Shown here one piece after another: positions 32,582 through 41,928 of a DNA stretch of 64,000 nucleotides. Source of the DNA: Rubricoccus marinus (GTDB lineage Bacteria; Bacteroidota; Rhodothermia; Rhodothermales; Rubricoccaceae); NCBI RefSeq assembly GCF_002257665.1, contig NZ_MQWB01000001.1, forward strand, positions 880,515 through 944,514, written 5' to 3'. Numbering within the stretch: position 1 is the stretch's first letter; each line of letters starts with the position of its first letter. The position numbers and the translations under genes are program-made. Below the pieces are notes generated by a model. It saw only the letters and a program-made list of their open reading frames with translations, made no database searches and was not told the DNA's origin.

Positions 32582-33859
32582 GTGGAGCCCCGTCCCGACC
32601 CCCATCCCGCCTCTGGCGATGTCCGCCCCGGAGACCTCATCTCCGGCGCCGCACGCGACAGCGTGCTCACCGACTTCTCGCCGCCGAGCGCACCCCCGGA
32701 CCGGGACCGCGTGTGGCTGCACATCGGGCTGTTCCTGGCCACGTTCGCCGCGATGGTGTTCGCGGCAGGGTACGGAATGCTCGAAGACGGTCTGTGGTAC
32801 CCACTCACGGGCCGAATCCCGTTTTACGAGGCGAACGGATGGACGGCACGCGTGACGGACGGTCTGCTCTACGCGGTCCCGTTCCTGTTCTTCCTGACGG
32901 TCCACGAGTTCGGGCACTACTTCGCGGCGCGGTGGAATAAGATCCGGGTCTCGTTGCCGTACTACATCCCGTTGCCGTTCGCGCTTGGCACGTTCGGCGC
33001 CGTGATCCGCATCAAGGAGCCCTTCCGCCGGACGCGGCAGTTGTTCGACGTGGGCGCCAGTGGGCCTCTGGCGGGATTCGTAGCGGCCCTCGTCGTGATC
33101 GGGATTGCCGTCTTTACGCTCCCACCGGTGGAGTACTTGATGAGCGCCGGGAGAGCCGGCCACGCGGCGACGATCCAGTTCTACCTCGAGAACGGCGTGT
33201 TTCCCGAGCGCACGTCCGCGCCGGGCATGGGGGTAATGCTCGTCCCCGGAGACACGCCGTTGTTCCACGCGGTCATGTCGCTCGCGGACTACCGGGTGCC
33301 GAGCTACGAACTGGCGCACTACCCGGTGCTGCTCGCCGGGTGGTTGGGTCTCTTCTTTACCGCGCTCAACCTGCTGCCCGTCGGTCAGTTGGACGGTGGG
33401 CACGTGATCTACGCGATGTTCGGTGAGGCCGTCCATCGCGTCGTCGCCCGCGTGACCACGTTGCTCCTGATGCTCTCGGGGTCGGTCGGGTGGCTGGTGC
33501 AGATGGTGCCGGAACTCCAGAGGTGGTACGGCACGCAGGGACTTATCAGCGGGTGGGCGGCGCTCGCGTTCGTGTTGCTGCTCTACCTCCGCCGCTACTT
33601 CGGGGACGTGCGGTACGCCCTTGTAGGAACGCCCGTGCTGGTGGCACTCGCGGCCGCGGTGACGTTCCTCACGCCGGGCCTCGCGGCGAACGTCGGATTC
33701 ATCGGCTGGCTGCTCTGGAGCGGGCTGATCCTGTTCGTGATCCGCATGGACCACCCGCCGGTGCTGGTGGTGGAGCGGCTCTCGCCGGGGCGCCGCGCGC
33801 TGGGCTGGGCATGCATCGCCATCTTCCTGCTCTGCTTCTCCATCCAGCCGCTCGGGTAG
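32582..33859 (+). CDS. M50-family membrane metalloprotease (site-2-protease-like)
   Basis: 425 residues from a GTG start. Multiple membrane helices are visible. Zinc site HEFGHYFAARWNKI in an early helix, and the second M50 motif LDGGHVIYAMF (Asp ligand) later. The N-terminal ~40 residues are polar and Pro-rich. Intramembrane proteases of this type cut membrane-tethered regulators. The lack of a PDZ domain sets it apart from RseP. No obvious substrate gene is adjacent. Confidence 0.9.
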   Translation: MEPRPDPHPASGDVRPGDLISGAARDSVLTDFSPPSAPPDRDRVWLHIGLFLATFAAMVFAAGYGMLEDGLWYPLTGRIPFYEANGWTARVTDGLLYAVPFLFFLTVHEFGHYFAARWNKIRVSLPYYIPLPFALGTFGAVIRIKEPFRRTRQLFDVGASGPLAGFVAALVVIGIAVFTLPPVEYLMSAGRAGHAATIQFYLENGVFPERTSAPGMGVMLVPGDTPLFHAVMSLADYRVPSYELAHYPVLLAGWLGLFFTALNLLPVGQLDGGHVIYAMFGEAVHRVVARVTTLLLMLSGSVGWLVQMVPELQRWYGTQGLISGWAALAFVLLLYLRRYFGDVRYALVGTPVLVALAAAVTFLTPGLAANVGFIGWLLWSGLILFVIRMDHPPVLVVERLSPGRRALGWACIAIFLLCFSIQPLG

Positions 33860-33893
33860 AGTCGCCTCTGGCCCCAAGGCCTCTGGCCCCAAG

Positions 33894-33911
33894 GCCTCTG
33901 GCGCCAGAGGC
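33894..33911. terminator. Palindrome cluster after the M50 gene
   Basis: Full GCCTCTGGCGCCAGAGGC preceded by two degenerate copies (CCTCTGGCCCCAAGG repeated from 33866). A likely hairpin terminator, and a small cluster of decayed motif copies. Confidence 0.5.
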
Positions 33912-34060
33912 CTCCCGCGCCCAGGTCACTTCGGCGCGCCCACGTGGCACCTGCGCCAGAGGCGCGCTAGGTTGGCCGCACACGCACCCCCGAGGCTCCC
34001 GACCGACCGCTACGCCCGTACCTTCGCCGCTCCCCCATCCCGACCTCGGGAACGAGCCTG

Positions 34061-34828
34061 ATGCTCCGCGTTTTTCGGTCTGCCTCTTTTGCTGCCCTCG
34101 TCCTCGCCGCCGCGGCCTGTGACGACGCGCCCGGCGCTCGCGACCCGTTCGGGTCTCCGCCCGTCGTCTCCGCGTTCTCGTTCACGCCAGAGGCCTTCGA
34201 GGACGTGAGCGGCAACGCGACCATCACCGTCGAGCCGACGATCTCAGTCTCCGTCGCCGGTGGAAGTGGGGACATCACGGTCCGCGCGTTCGTGCGGGAC
34301 CTGGACGGCGACGAACTGGTGGGCGAGGCCGACGCCTCTGGCGGCCCCGGCCGCTACGACCTCCGTCCCACGCTCACGCTCCCACGCGGCGCCGTCGGCG
34401 ATTACGAGATCACGGTCACGACCGAGGACGCCAGCGGCGTGCCAGGCGACCGGGCCTCTGGCGTGTTCGCGTTCTCGTCCGTCTCGCTCGGGGCGCCCAG
34501 CGTAGCGGCGACGCAGGCCTCGCCCGCGACGGTCCAGCGTCCGGCCTCGGGCACGCAGGTGGTCACGCTGACCGCAAACGCGTCCGACCCCGATGGCCCC
34601 GCCAACCTCGCGCGCGTCGAACTGCGCGATCCCGCCAGCGGTGATGTGCTCTTCCGCTTCGCCGACGATGGGCAAGGCGGCGACGCGACGGCCGCGGACG
34701 GGCAGTACACGCTCCGTCTCGCCATCCGTAGCGGCTCCCCGACCGGGGTGTACGCCTTCCAGGCCGTCGCGGTGGACCGCACCGGACGGGAAAGCGTCCC
34801 CGCCGACGTCTCCTTTACCGTTCAGTAG
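34061..34828 (+). CDS. Lipoprotein with Ig-like domains
   Basis: 255 residues. Signal MLRVFRSASFAALVLAAAAC with lipobox AAAC. Two beta-sandwich-like halves follow; TLTANASDPDGPANLARVEL and DDGQGGDATAADGQYTLRL resemble the Ig/choice-of-anchor style domains in secreted proteins of this phylum. Its stop is directly followed by the next ATG with no gap, so the two genes are translationally linked. Probably a surface lipoprotein working with its neighbour. Confidence 0.8.
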   Translation: MLRVFRSASFAALVLAAAACDDAPGARDPFGSPPVVSAFSFTPEAFEDVSGNATITVEPTISVSVAGGSGDITVRAFVRDLDGDELVGEADASGGPGRYDLRPTLTLPRGAVGDYEITVTTEDASGVPGDRASGVFAFSSVSLGAPSVAATQASPATVQRPASGTQVVTLTANASDPDGPANLARVELRDPASGDVLFRFADDGQGGDATAADGQYTLRLAIRSGSPTGVYAFQAVAVDRTGRESVPADVSFTVQ

Positions 34829-36493
34829 ATGCTCCGCCCGCTCTTTCGGCTCGCGCCTCTGGCGCTGCTTTTTCTCGCCGCTGGCGCCTCACCAGAGGCC
34901 TCGGCGCAACAGCCGATCACGACGGGCTACGGGACCGTGACGGGTCTGCCCACGGGCGCCCGCAACTCCGTCACGACGCTCGCCGAGGCCGACGGGCGGC
35001 TGTTCGCCGGCCCGCGCCTCGTCATCGTGGAGGCTGATGGCACGGTCCGCTTTGTGGGCAACAACGGCGCGCTGAACCCGGCGACCTCGGACCAGCCGCG
35101 CGCGTTCTCCATCGCCGCGCGTCCCGGTGGCCGCGTGCTCGTCGGCATCGGATTCACGGACGACGCCGATCCCGACACGCCGATCTCGACGGCTGCGGGC
35201 TTCGCGGTCTCGCAGGACGGCGGCCAGACCTTCGGCTACCGACCGGCCCCGCTCGACGCCTCGACCGACGTGACGGTCACCTACGGCGTCTCCACGCTCC
35301 GAGCCTCACCGATCTTCACGTCCGGCGACGCCGCCCCCTTCGATGTCGCCATCGACCCGGCCTCTGGCGACTTGTACTCCGCCAACGCCATCGCCGGGCT
35401 CCGCGTCTCGCGCGACGACGGCGCGACGTGGCAGCGCGTGGTCCTCCCGCCGGACACGCTCCGCACGATCACGCCAGAGGCCGCCTACGCCTTCCCGTAC
35501 ACGCCCGCAGGCGTCCAGCTTCCGGGCGCGACTGAGCCCGGCGACGTGTCGCTCTACGGCTTCAACTTTATCGCGTACTCGGTGCTCGTGGACGAGGAGG
35601 GGACCGTCTGGGCGGGCACGCTCGCAGGCCTCAACCGCGGCGAGGACAGCACCGTGGTGGCCTCTGGCGACCGCGCGTGGACGCGCTACGAGGCCGATGC
35701 GGCGCGGCCGAGCCCGGCGGGCAGCTTTATCGTCTCGCTGCAAGCGCGCGAGATCGACGGCGCCCGCGACGAGATCTGGATGGCGGCGTGGCCGAGCGGC
35801 CGCTCGCCCGACTTCGCGCCCAACGCGCCCGACGAGCGCTTCGGCGTCAGCATCTGGCGCGGCGACGACGAGAACGGCGAGGCCATCTTCGAGACGGTCC
35901 TCCTAGGCGAGCGCGTGTACGACCTCGCCTTCCGCGGCGAAGCGGCCTATGCAGCGGGCCAGAACGGCCTGTTCGTTTCCGATGACGCCGGCCGCGCGTG
36001 GCGTGCGCTCCGCTCTTTCCGCGACGCCTCGGGTGCCGTGCTCCCCATCCGCCCCGGCACGGGCGTGTTCAGCGTGAGCGTGACCGACGACGGCACGATC
36101 TGGGCCGGGACCGGCGACGGCCTCTTGCGGAGCGAAGACGGCGGCAGCACGTGGGCTCTCTTCCGCTCCAACGTGCCCACCAACCCCACGACCCTCGGCG
36201 AGGACACGCCAGAGGTGGAGGCCTACGCGTACCCCAACCCGTTCTCGCCGCGCTCAGACCGCCTCACGCGCATCCGCTTCGACCTCTTCAGCGCTGCCGA
36301 TGTCCGCGTTCGCATCTTCGATTTCGGGATGCGTCTCGTGGCCGACATCGACGCGGGAACGAGGCGTTCCGGCGCCAACGAAGTCGAGTGGACCGGGACC
36401 GCCGACGGCGCTCGCGTCGCCAACGGCACGTACATCTACGTCGTGGACGCCGGGGACACGCAGCTCTCCGGCAAGATCCTGGTGCTGGACTGA
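34829..36493 (+). CDS. Secreted beta-propeller protein with FlgD-like/T9SS-like C-terminal domain
   Basis: 554 residues with signal MLRPLFRLAPLALLFLAAGA ending near EASAQ. Propeller-like repeats include SQDGGQTFGYRP, SRDDGATWQRVVL, EGTVWAGTLAGLNRG, SDDAGRAWRALRS and EDGGSTWALFRSN. The last ~90 residues (YPNPFSP, TRIRFDLFSAADVRVRIFD, GTYIYVVDAGD, SGKILVLD) are the FlgD-Ig or type IX sorting kind of tail. Likely exported and surface-attached. It starts immediately after the lipoprotein stop and is followed by the PorV-like gene. Confidence 0.87.
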   Translation: MLRPLFRLAPLALLFLAAGASPEASAQQPITTGYGTVTGLPTGARNSVTTLAEADGRLFAGPRLVIVEADGTVRFVGNNGALNPATSDQPRAFSIAARPGGRVLVGIGFTDDADPDTPISTAAGFAVSQDGGQTFGYRPAPLDASTDVTVTYGVSTLRASPIFTSGDAAPFDVAIDPASGDLYSANAIAGLRVSRDDGATWQRVVLPPDTLRTITPEAAYAFPYTPAGVQLPGATEPGDVSLYGFNFIAYSVLVDEEGTVWAGTLAGLNRGEDSTVVASGDRAWTRYEADAARPSPAGSFIVSLQAREIDGARDEIWMAAWPSGRSPDFAPNAPDERFGVSIWRGDDENGEAIFETVLLGERVYDLAFRGEAAYAAGQNGLFVSDDAGRAWRALRSFRDASGAVLPIRPGTGVFSVSVTDDGTIWAGTGDGLLRSEDGGSTWALFRSNVPTNPTTLGEDTPEVEAYAYPNPFSPRSDRLTRIRFDLFSAADVRVRIFDFGMRLVADIDAGTRRSGANEVEWTGTADGARVANGTYIYVVDAGDTQLSGKILVLD

Positions 36494-36564
36494 TGATGAG
36501 ACTCCACGACACCCGTCCTGCCGCCTCTGGCGCCAGAGGCCTCCGCTCGGCACCGCGCCCTTCT

Positions 36565-37599
36565 ATGCTCAAGCCTCTCGCGCCGGTCGCGCTTCTCCTC
36601 GCGCTCGCGCTTTCGCTCTCGCCAGAGGCCGCCGCGCAGGGGCCGGGCGCGTTCGCGCGGTTCGGCATGGGCGCCCGCGCGGCGGTCATGGGGCCACAGG
36701 TGGCGGACGTGTTCGGCGGCGCGAGCCCGTACCACAACCCGGCATTGGCGCCGTTTCAGCCGGGCCAGGGCGTCGAGATCTCGGGCGCGCTGCTCAGCTT
36801 TGACCGCGAGTGGCAGGCGGTACAGGTGGGCGCACCTCTCCGGCCCCGTGCAGGCATCGCCGCTGGCGTCGTGCGCGGCGCCGTGACGGGCATCGACGGG
36901 CGCGACGAGAGCGGCTACGCGACGGGCGAGTTCTCCACGAGCGACCTGGGCTTTTTTGTCGCCTTCGGGACCCAGTTCTCCAAGGCAGTCTCGGCAGGCG
37001 TCGGCTTCCGCATCTACCGCAGCGACCTCGTCGAAAGCATCCGCCCGCCGACGGCGCTCGGCGTCAACGCCGGCCTCGCGCTGCGCCCGACGGACCGGCT
37101 TGCGGTCGGCCTGGCCGTCGAGGACCTGTTCGCGGCCTACAACTGGAACGCGTCGCCTGCAGGTGGCGGGACGGTAAAGGACCGTTTTCCTGTGCGCCTG
37201 CGCGGCGGCGCGGCGTACCTCCTCGGGCCGGCCTCTGGCGCAGGCCGGACGGTGATCGCCGCCGAGGTGGAGACGCAGGTGCAGTCCACCGAGGCACGCA
37301 CCCCAGGCGGCATCGGCACGACAGGCGGCTTCCCGATTGAGCAAACCGACGAGGCGGACCTGCGAGTCGCAGACGTGATGGCACGCGTCGGCGTGGAGCA
37401 CCGCGTCGTGGAGCCCCTGGCGCTGCGCATCGGCGTGGACCGGCTGTTCCTGGGCGACTCCGGCGAGATCCGCCCGAGCGCGGGCTTCTCCGTCAGCCCC
37501 ACACTGGGCGAACTCGACCTCCGCATCGACTACGCGGCCACGCTGGAGCCTTTCGGGACCGGCGTCGCGCAGACGGCGACGCTGCGGCTCAACCTCTAG
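36565..37599 (+). CDS. PorV/UPF0164-like outer-membrane barrel
   Basis: 344 residues from the ATG at 36565, which begins the signal MLKPLAPVALLLALALSLS. An in-frame ATG at 36493 overlapping the upstream stop would add 24 motif-derived residues. The mature start FARFGMGARAAVMGPQVADV then FGGASPYHNPA is the PorV/UPF0164 beginning. Alternating strands and the C-terminal LRLNL fit a barrel. PorV-type proteins shuttle type IX substrates, and the upstream gene carries a sorting-like tail. Confidence 0.83.
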   Translation: MLKPLAPVALLLALALSLSPEAAAQGPGAFARFGMGARAAVMGPQVADVFGGASPYHNPALAPFQPGQGVEISGALLSFDREWQAVQVGAPLRPRAGIAAGVVRGAVTGIDGRDESGYATGEFSTSDLGFFVAFGTQFSKAVSAGVGFRIYRSDLVESIRPPTALGVNAGLALRPTDRLAVGLAVEDLFAAYNWNASPAGGGTVKDRFPVRLRGGAAYLLGPASGAGRTVIAAEVETQVQSTEARTPGGIGTTGGFPIEQTDEADLRVADVMARVGVEHRVVEPLALRIGVDRLFLGDSGEIRPSAGFSVSPTLGELDLRIDYAATLEPFGTGVAQTATLRLNL

Positions 37600-37721
37600 G
37601 AGGGAGTGGGGATACGGAATGGAGGGGTATGGCGCCAGAGGCTACTGGCGCCGGGCACACGCGATGGGATGGCGCCAGAGGCCTCTGGCGCGTGATCATG
37701 GGTTGACACTACGGTTTGGAT

Positions 37722-38840
37722 ATGCGCGCATTCGTCTTTCTGCTTCTCCTGTTAGCCTGTGGCGCGTCCGCGCAATCCGGTCTGTCTCTTGGATTGGGGC
37801 CTGCGTCGGGTCTGAACGGCCCGGCCAAGTACACGGAGCTTCGGGGCCGGATCGCGTTGACGCCGCTCCTCTCCATCGAGCCGACAGTGGGAGGAACCGT
37901 GCAAGAGGGCATTCCTCTCGATTGCTCGCGCGACGTCTGTTCAGATCGCGCGTCCTATGATTCCGGGTACGCCGAAAGCCTCGCACTCGGTGCCGCACTA
38001 ACGTTTCGCGCGCCAGAGGCGGCATTGCCCGGGCCTCTGGCTTCGGCGCATGTAGGCCTTCTGGGGCAGTGGGAAATCTCCAATTATGAGCAAGATGCGC
38101 TGCGCTACGGCGCTGAATTTGGAGCGGACGCGTACGTCGCGGGAGGGTTTACGGTGGGGGCGCTGCTCCAAGCATCTGCGCGGGTCGGTGGACCGAGTCG
38201 CTTCGCGTGTTTTGGCGACAGGGCGTCTACGCTGTGCCGGGTCAGCCTCGCGCCGATGCTCCGCATGGGCTACACGCCAGCGGCCAAAGACCGCCGGGCC
38301 TCTAGCGATACGCGCCGCGCGCGGTTCAGCGTGGCCTCTGGCGTCGCGAGCGGGTATAAGGCCGGCGCCACGCAGAGCGAGATGCGGCTGAGCCTACCTG
38401 TCGGCAAGGCGCTCTATTTCGAGCCTGCCGTCGCGTACACCGCCGTGCGCGGCTACGACGCGTTCCCGAACTGCGCCCCGGGCCAGACCTGCGCCCCGGT
38501 CCGCAAGAACGGCGACGACGCGGTTTCGCTCGGCGTCGGCGTCTCCGCCCACAGCGGACGGGTCCGCGTCTCCACGGTCTCTCTGGCAGACATGTACGTC
38601 GGGACTTCGGTGTACGTCAACAACCCCTGGAACAGCGAATCTGCTGACTCACGCCTCACGCTTCTCGCAGGTGCGGCCGTGCCGCTCGCCAGAGGCCTCG
38701 CGCTAGGCGCGGAGGTCCAGGCGGCGTCCTACGCCTGGACCTCATCCAGCGAGACAGCGTTTCCGACGTACGACGGTTGGGTTGTCGAGCGCGGCCGCTT
38801 CTCCCTCGCACCCATGCTGCGGCTCACCGTCGGAGGCTGA
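37722..38840 (+). CDS. Predicted outer-membrane barrel, paralogue A
   Basis: 372 residues with signal MRAFVFLLLLLACGASAQ. Strand-rich and Gly-rich. It shares a distinctive block with the gene at 40.8 kb: ALTFRAPEAALPGPLASAHV here against ALTLRAPEAALPGPLADAHV there, plus parallel signatures LGLGPASG/LGAGPATG and a C-terminal MLRLTVGG/MVRLAVGG. So it is half of a paralogous pair. No named family; likely an outer-membrane protein. Confidence 0.75.
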   Translation: MRAFVFLLLLLACGASAQSGLSLGLGPASGLNGPAKYTELRGRIALTPLLSIEPTVGGTVQEGIPLDCSRDVCSDRASYDSGYAESLALGAALTFRAPEAALPGPLASAHVGLLGQWEISNYEQDALRYGAEFGADAYVAGGFTVGALLQASARVGGPSRFACFGDRASTLCRVSLAPMLRMGYTPAAKDRRASSDTRRARFSVASGVASGYKAGATQSEMRLSLPVGKALYFEPAVAYTAVRGYDAFPNCAPGQTCAPVRKNGDDAVSLGVGVSAHSGRVRVSTVSLADMYVGTSVYVNNPWNSESADSRLTLLAGAAVPLARGLALGAEVQAASYAWTSSSETAFPTYDGWVVERGRFSLAPMLRLTVGG

Positions 38841-38848
38841 CAGCCGCC

Positions 38849-38866
38849 GCCTCTGGTGCCAGAGGC
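38849..38866. terminator. Near-perfect palindrome between convergent genes
   Basis: GCCTCTGGTGCCAGAGGC (one central change from the consensus) between the barrel gene stop and the stop of the minus-strand metalloprotease. A probable shared hairpin terminator. Confidence 0.5.
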
Positions 38867-38867
38867 C

Positions 38868-40634
38868 TCACTCGACGGGCCGGATGGTCCGGAGCACGGT
38901 CGCGCCCTTCGGGGCCGCTGGCGTTCCCTCGGTGTGCGCAGGCGCCATTGCCTCGAACTCCAAGTGCTCCACGATCGCGAGCGAGCCGTCCGCCAGTGGT
39001 CGCGCGGCGAGGAGGGTCTGGAGCGCGGCGCGGTCCGGGTCGCGCCCGTCTCGCGTGCTGGCGAAGCCGGAGCCGGTGACGCGCTCGGCGGTCTCGTCGG
39101 CGTAGCCGAAGCGGTAGAGGACCGTTCCGCCAGGCTCGACGCTCATCCTGCCGGCGTCGTACACCTGCACGCCGAGGGCCGAGCGGTCGGCGACGTACAG
39201 CGCCTCTGGCGCGAACGCCGCGACCTCCAGCGCGGCGCTGTCCTCGTTGAACGCGCCCAGAGCTAGCACGCCGAGGTCCACGATGTGGAGGCCGCTCGGA
39301 GTGGCGAGGGCCGCGCCGCCCGGGACGTGGTGGAGGCGGTGCTCCTCGCCCGGCGTGAGGCGGAGATCAGGCCCCCACGTCGCCTCGCCTCTGGCGAGCC
39401 GCACCAGACGGTACGCGCCGGCGTGCGGCTCCTCCAGCGACGCAAACTGCACGAGCGCGACGAACACGCTGTCACCGAAAGCCAACGCGGTTTCGACGCC
39501 GCCCAACATCTTTGGGTTGTAACCCGCGAGAAGCCGCCACTTCGGGGGCGTGTCCGTGTCGTCAGCGCGTTGCGCGGATACCTGGGCGACGGTGGTGTCG
39601 AAGATGTTGGGGAGGAACTGGAGGGAGACGAGCCACGGCTGCCCCTCGGGGTCCAGCGCGTAGGCGCCAGAGGCCACGGGGAGGCCGCTGCTCATCATCT
39701 GCTGCGCGAAGGACGCGGACTCGCCGAGGTCACGGCCTCCGTACCACGCTGTTTCAGGCGCGTCGCGAAGAACGGCGAGCGTCCGCACCTCGACGGGCGC
39801 GCCTGTTCGAGCTTCGTCTGCACCGAGCGTCCGGAGTTGGGGCCGGAACAGCGTCGCCGCGAGCGACGCCAGAGGCTCGGGCGGCGCGTCGGCGTAGAGC
39901 AGGCGGTGGCGCTCGAAAAACGCCGACGCGTACGGCATGAGCGAGGCCGGGTCCGCCGTCGGGTTCTGCACCACGATCTCGCGGCAATTTGAGAGCAGGG
40001 CCTCTCGCGAAGGCATCGCGTAGCGGAGCGGCTGAGGAACGCCCGCATTCAGCGTCGCGGTCACCCGCAGGTACCTCTGGCGCAGGTCCGCGAAGCGCGC
40101 GTCGTCTCGCGCGAGTCGGTCCAGGATGCCCGCGGCGACGCGGTCCGCCAGAAGCTCCTGGCAGTTGACGTTGCCATCGTCCGTGCGCGGGTTGACGGTG
40201 TAGCGGTAGGCGAGGGCGTGCCCAAGCTCGTGCGCGGCGAGGACGACCTGATTGAACGCCGCCATCTGCGCGGCCTCTGGCGCGCCAGCGAAGTGCTCTT
40301 GCGGATCCCACGCGCCCCTCGTCAGCAACGCGCTCCAGGTGCTCCAATACGCCAGCGCCTGCGCCTCGGTCGGGATATCGCTGATCGCGACGACATGCTC
40401 CGGCGGCACGTACAGGTTGAACGGCTGGTCGAAGCGCTGGGTGCGCCAACGAAGGTCGTCCGGGAGATCCAGGCCCGCGTCGCGAATCACATCTGCGAGC
40501 ACCGCTCCGGCTTCCGCGATGTCGGCGGTCTGCATCGCGCGCCAGAGGCGGCGGCTGTCCGGCGTTGAGGCTTCTGGCGAAGGCTGGGCAGCGGCGCCAG
40601 AGGCGAGCAGGAGAAGCGCGAGGGCGAAGCGCAT
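38868..40634 (-). CDS. Secreted HExxH metalloprotease-like protein
   Basis: 588 residues with signal MRFALALLLLASGAAAQ. The zinc motif is VLAAHELGHALAYRYTVN, followed at about 20 residues by CQELLADRVAAGIL, which could give the third ligand (gluzincin style). The C-terminal half looks strand-rich (ATWGPDLRLTPGEEH, FGDSVFVALVQFASL) and may be a small propeller. No named family. It sits between two paralogous barrel genes on the opposite strand. Confidence 0.7.
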   Translation of the reverse strand: MRFALALLLLASGAAAQPSPEASTPDSRRLWRAMQTADIAEAGAVLADVIRDAGLDLPDDLRWRTQRFDQPFNLYVPPEHVVAISDIPTEAQALAYWSTWSALLTRGAWDPQEHFAGAPEAAQMAAFNQVVLAAHELGHALAYRYTVNPRTDDGNVNCQELLADRVAAGILDRLARDDARFADLRQRYLRVTATLNAGVPQPLRYAMPSREALLSNCREIVVQNPTADPASLMPYASAFFERHRLLYADAPPEPLASLAATLFRPQLRTLGADEARTGAPVEVRTLAVLRDAPETAWYGGRDLGESASFAQQMMSSGLPVASGAYALDPEGQPWLVSLQFLPNIFDTTVAQVSAQRADDTDTPPKWRLLAGYNPKMLGGVETALAFGDSVFVALVQFASLEEPHAGAYRLVRLARGEATWGPDLRLTPGEEHRLHHVPGGAALATPSGLHIVDLGVLALGAFNEDSAALEVAAFAPEALYVADRSALGVQVYDAGRMSVEPGGTVLYRFGYADETAERVTGSGFASTRDGRDPDRAALQTLLAARPLADGSLAIVEHLEFEAMAPAHTEGTPAAPKGATVLRTIRPVE

Positions 40635-40790
40635 GGGAGCGGGTGCAGGCTGAGCCGAGTCTAGGCCTCTGGCGCGGCCCCGCGCTCCCGAGAATGGGGG
40701 AGGGGGCGAACGCTCCGAAATAGAAGGCGGCGTGCAGCGCTGCGCGCGCGGCCTCCGTAGTCGCAGGTGACCTCACGCACCTTCGTCTCC

Positions 40791-41903
40791 ATGCGCGTCC
40801 TTTTCGCCTGCCTCGCGTTCGCCCTCGCCTCTGGCGCGAGCGCCCAGACCTCGGACGTCCTCGCGGGCACGTCGTTGGGCGCCGGCCCGGCGACCGGCTT
40901 CGAGAGCGCGGCGACCTATGCCGAACTCCGCGAGCGCATCGCGATCTCGCCCGTGCTCGCGATTGAGCCGCTGTTCGGCGTGAGCGTGGAGAGCGGCTAC
41001 ATGGAGGTCGATCCGTGCCTGTTTCCGCCGTGCTCGGAAAGCCGTCGCGGTGAGACCGTCCGGCTCGGCCCCGGCGCGGCGCTCACGCTCCGGGCGCCAG
41101 AGGCCGCGCTGCCCGGGCCTCTGGCGGACGCCCATGTCGGCGTGCTCGGGCAGTATTCGACGGCGGCCTACGAGCGCGACGAACTCCGCTACGGGATGGA
41201 AGCCGGCGTGGCCTTCCGCGTCGCCCGAGGCCTCACGCTGGGGGCCGATGTGCAGGCGGCGCGCTACGCCGGCCGCGACGTTCGCGGTGTGGAGTTCGAC
41301 GGGCAGGTGCAGCGTGGGCCTCTGGCGGTGCGGCGCACAAGCGTGGTGCCGATGCTGCGCGTCGCCTACAACCCAAGCGCCCCACGCGGCGCTTCGGGGC
41401 CGGCGCCAGAGTTCCGCACGGCCTACAGCCTCGCCTCTGGCGTGGCGACAGGCTTCCGCGGCGGTGCGGTCCAGACCGAGCTTCGCGCGAGCATTCCCAT
41501 CGGGCCGGGGGCACTCGCGTTTGAACCCGCCCTCGCGTGGACGGCCGCGTCCGATGAGGTCCTGTTTCCACACTGCCAGCCCAACTCGCCCTGCCCGCCG
41601 TACCGCAACGAAGGCGCCGATGCGCTCTCGCTTGGCGCGGGCCTGACCGGACACAGTGGGCGCCTCCGCGTGGCCGGCGTGCCTCTGGCGGACGCGCACC
41701 TGGGCGCGAGCGTCTACCTCGTCAACCCGACGGCGGCGGACGCGGGCGAGCTTCGCTTCGCGATCCTCTCGGGCGTATCGGTCCCGGTCGCCAGAGGCGT
41801 GGCGCTGGGCGTGGAGGTGCAGGCGGCGGCGTACTCGGAGGCGCAGCAGGACCGCGAACTCGTCTCGCTCGTGCCAATGGTGCGTTTGGCGGTGGGCGGG
41901 TAG
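40791..41903 (+). CDS. Predicted outer-membrane barrel, paralogue B
   Basis: 370 residues. The ATG at 40791 begins the signal MRVLFACLAFALASGASAQ, preferred over the upstream in-frame TTG/ATG region. Shares the GPATG start, RAPEAALPGPLADAHVGVLG block and MVRLAVGG end with the gene at 37.7 kb, which indicates duplication. Two Cys pairs (DPCLFPPC, HCQPNSPC) are loop candidates for disulfides; paralogue A has an equivalent NCAPGQTC loop. Confidence 0.75.
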   Translation: MRVLFACLAFALASGASAQTSDVLAGTSLGAGPATGFESAATYAELRERIAISPVLAIEPLFGVSVESGYMEVDPCLFPPCSESRRGETVRLGPGAALTLRAPEAALPGPLADAHVGVLGQYSTAAYERDELRYGMEAGVAFRVARGLTLGADVQAARYAGRDVRGVEFDGQVQRGPLAVRRTSVVPMLRVAYNPSAPRGASGPAPEFRTAYSLASGVATGFRGGAVQTELRASIPIGPGALAFEPALAWTAASDEVLFPHCQPNSPCPPYRNEGADALSLGAGLTGHSGRLRVAGVPLADAHLGASVYLVNPTAADAGELRFAILSGVSVPVARGVALGVEVQAAAYSEAQQDRELVSLVPMVRLAVGG

Positions 41904-41920
41904 GCCTCTGGCGCCAGAGG
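41904..41920. terminator. Palindrome between convergent genes
   Basis: GCCTCTGGCGCCAGAGG between the barrel gene stop and the stop of the CPBP protease gene (41929). A probable shared hairpin terminator. Confidence 0.5.
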
Positions 41921-41928
41921 GGGTCCGT

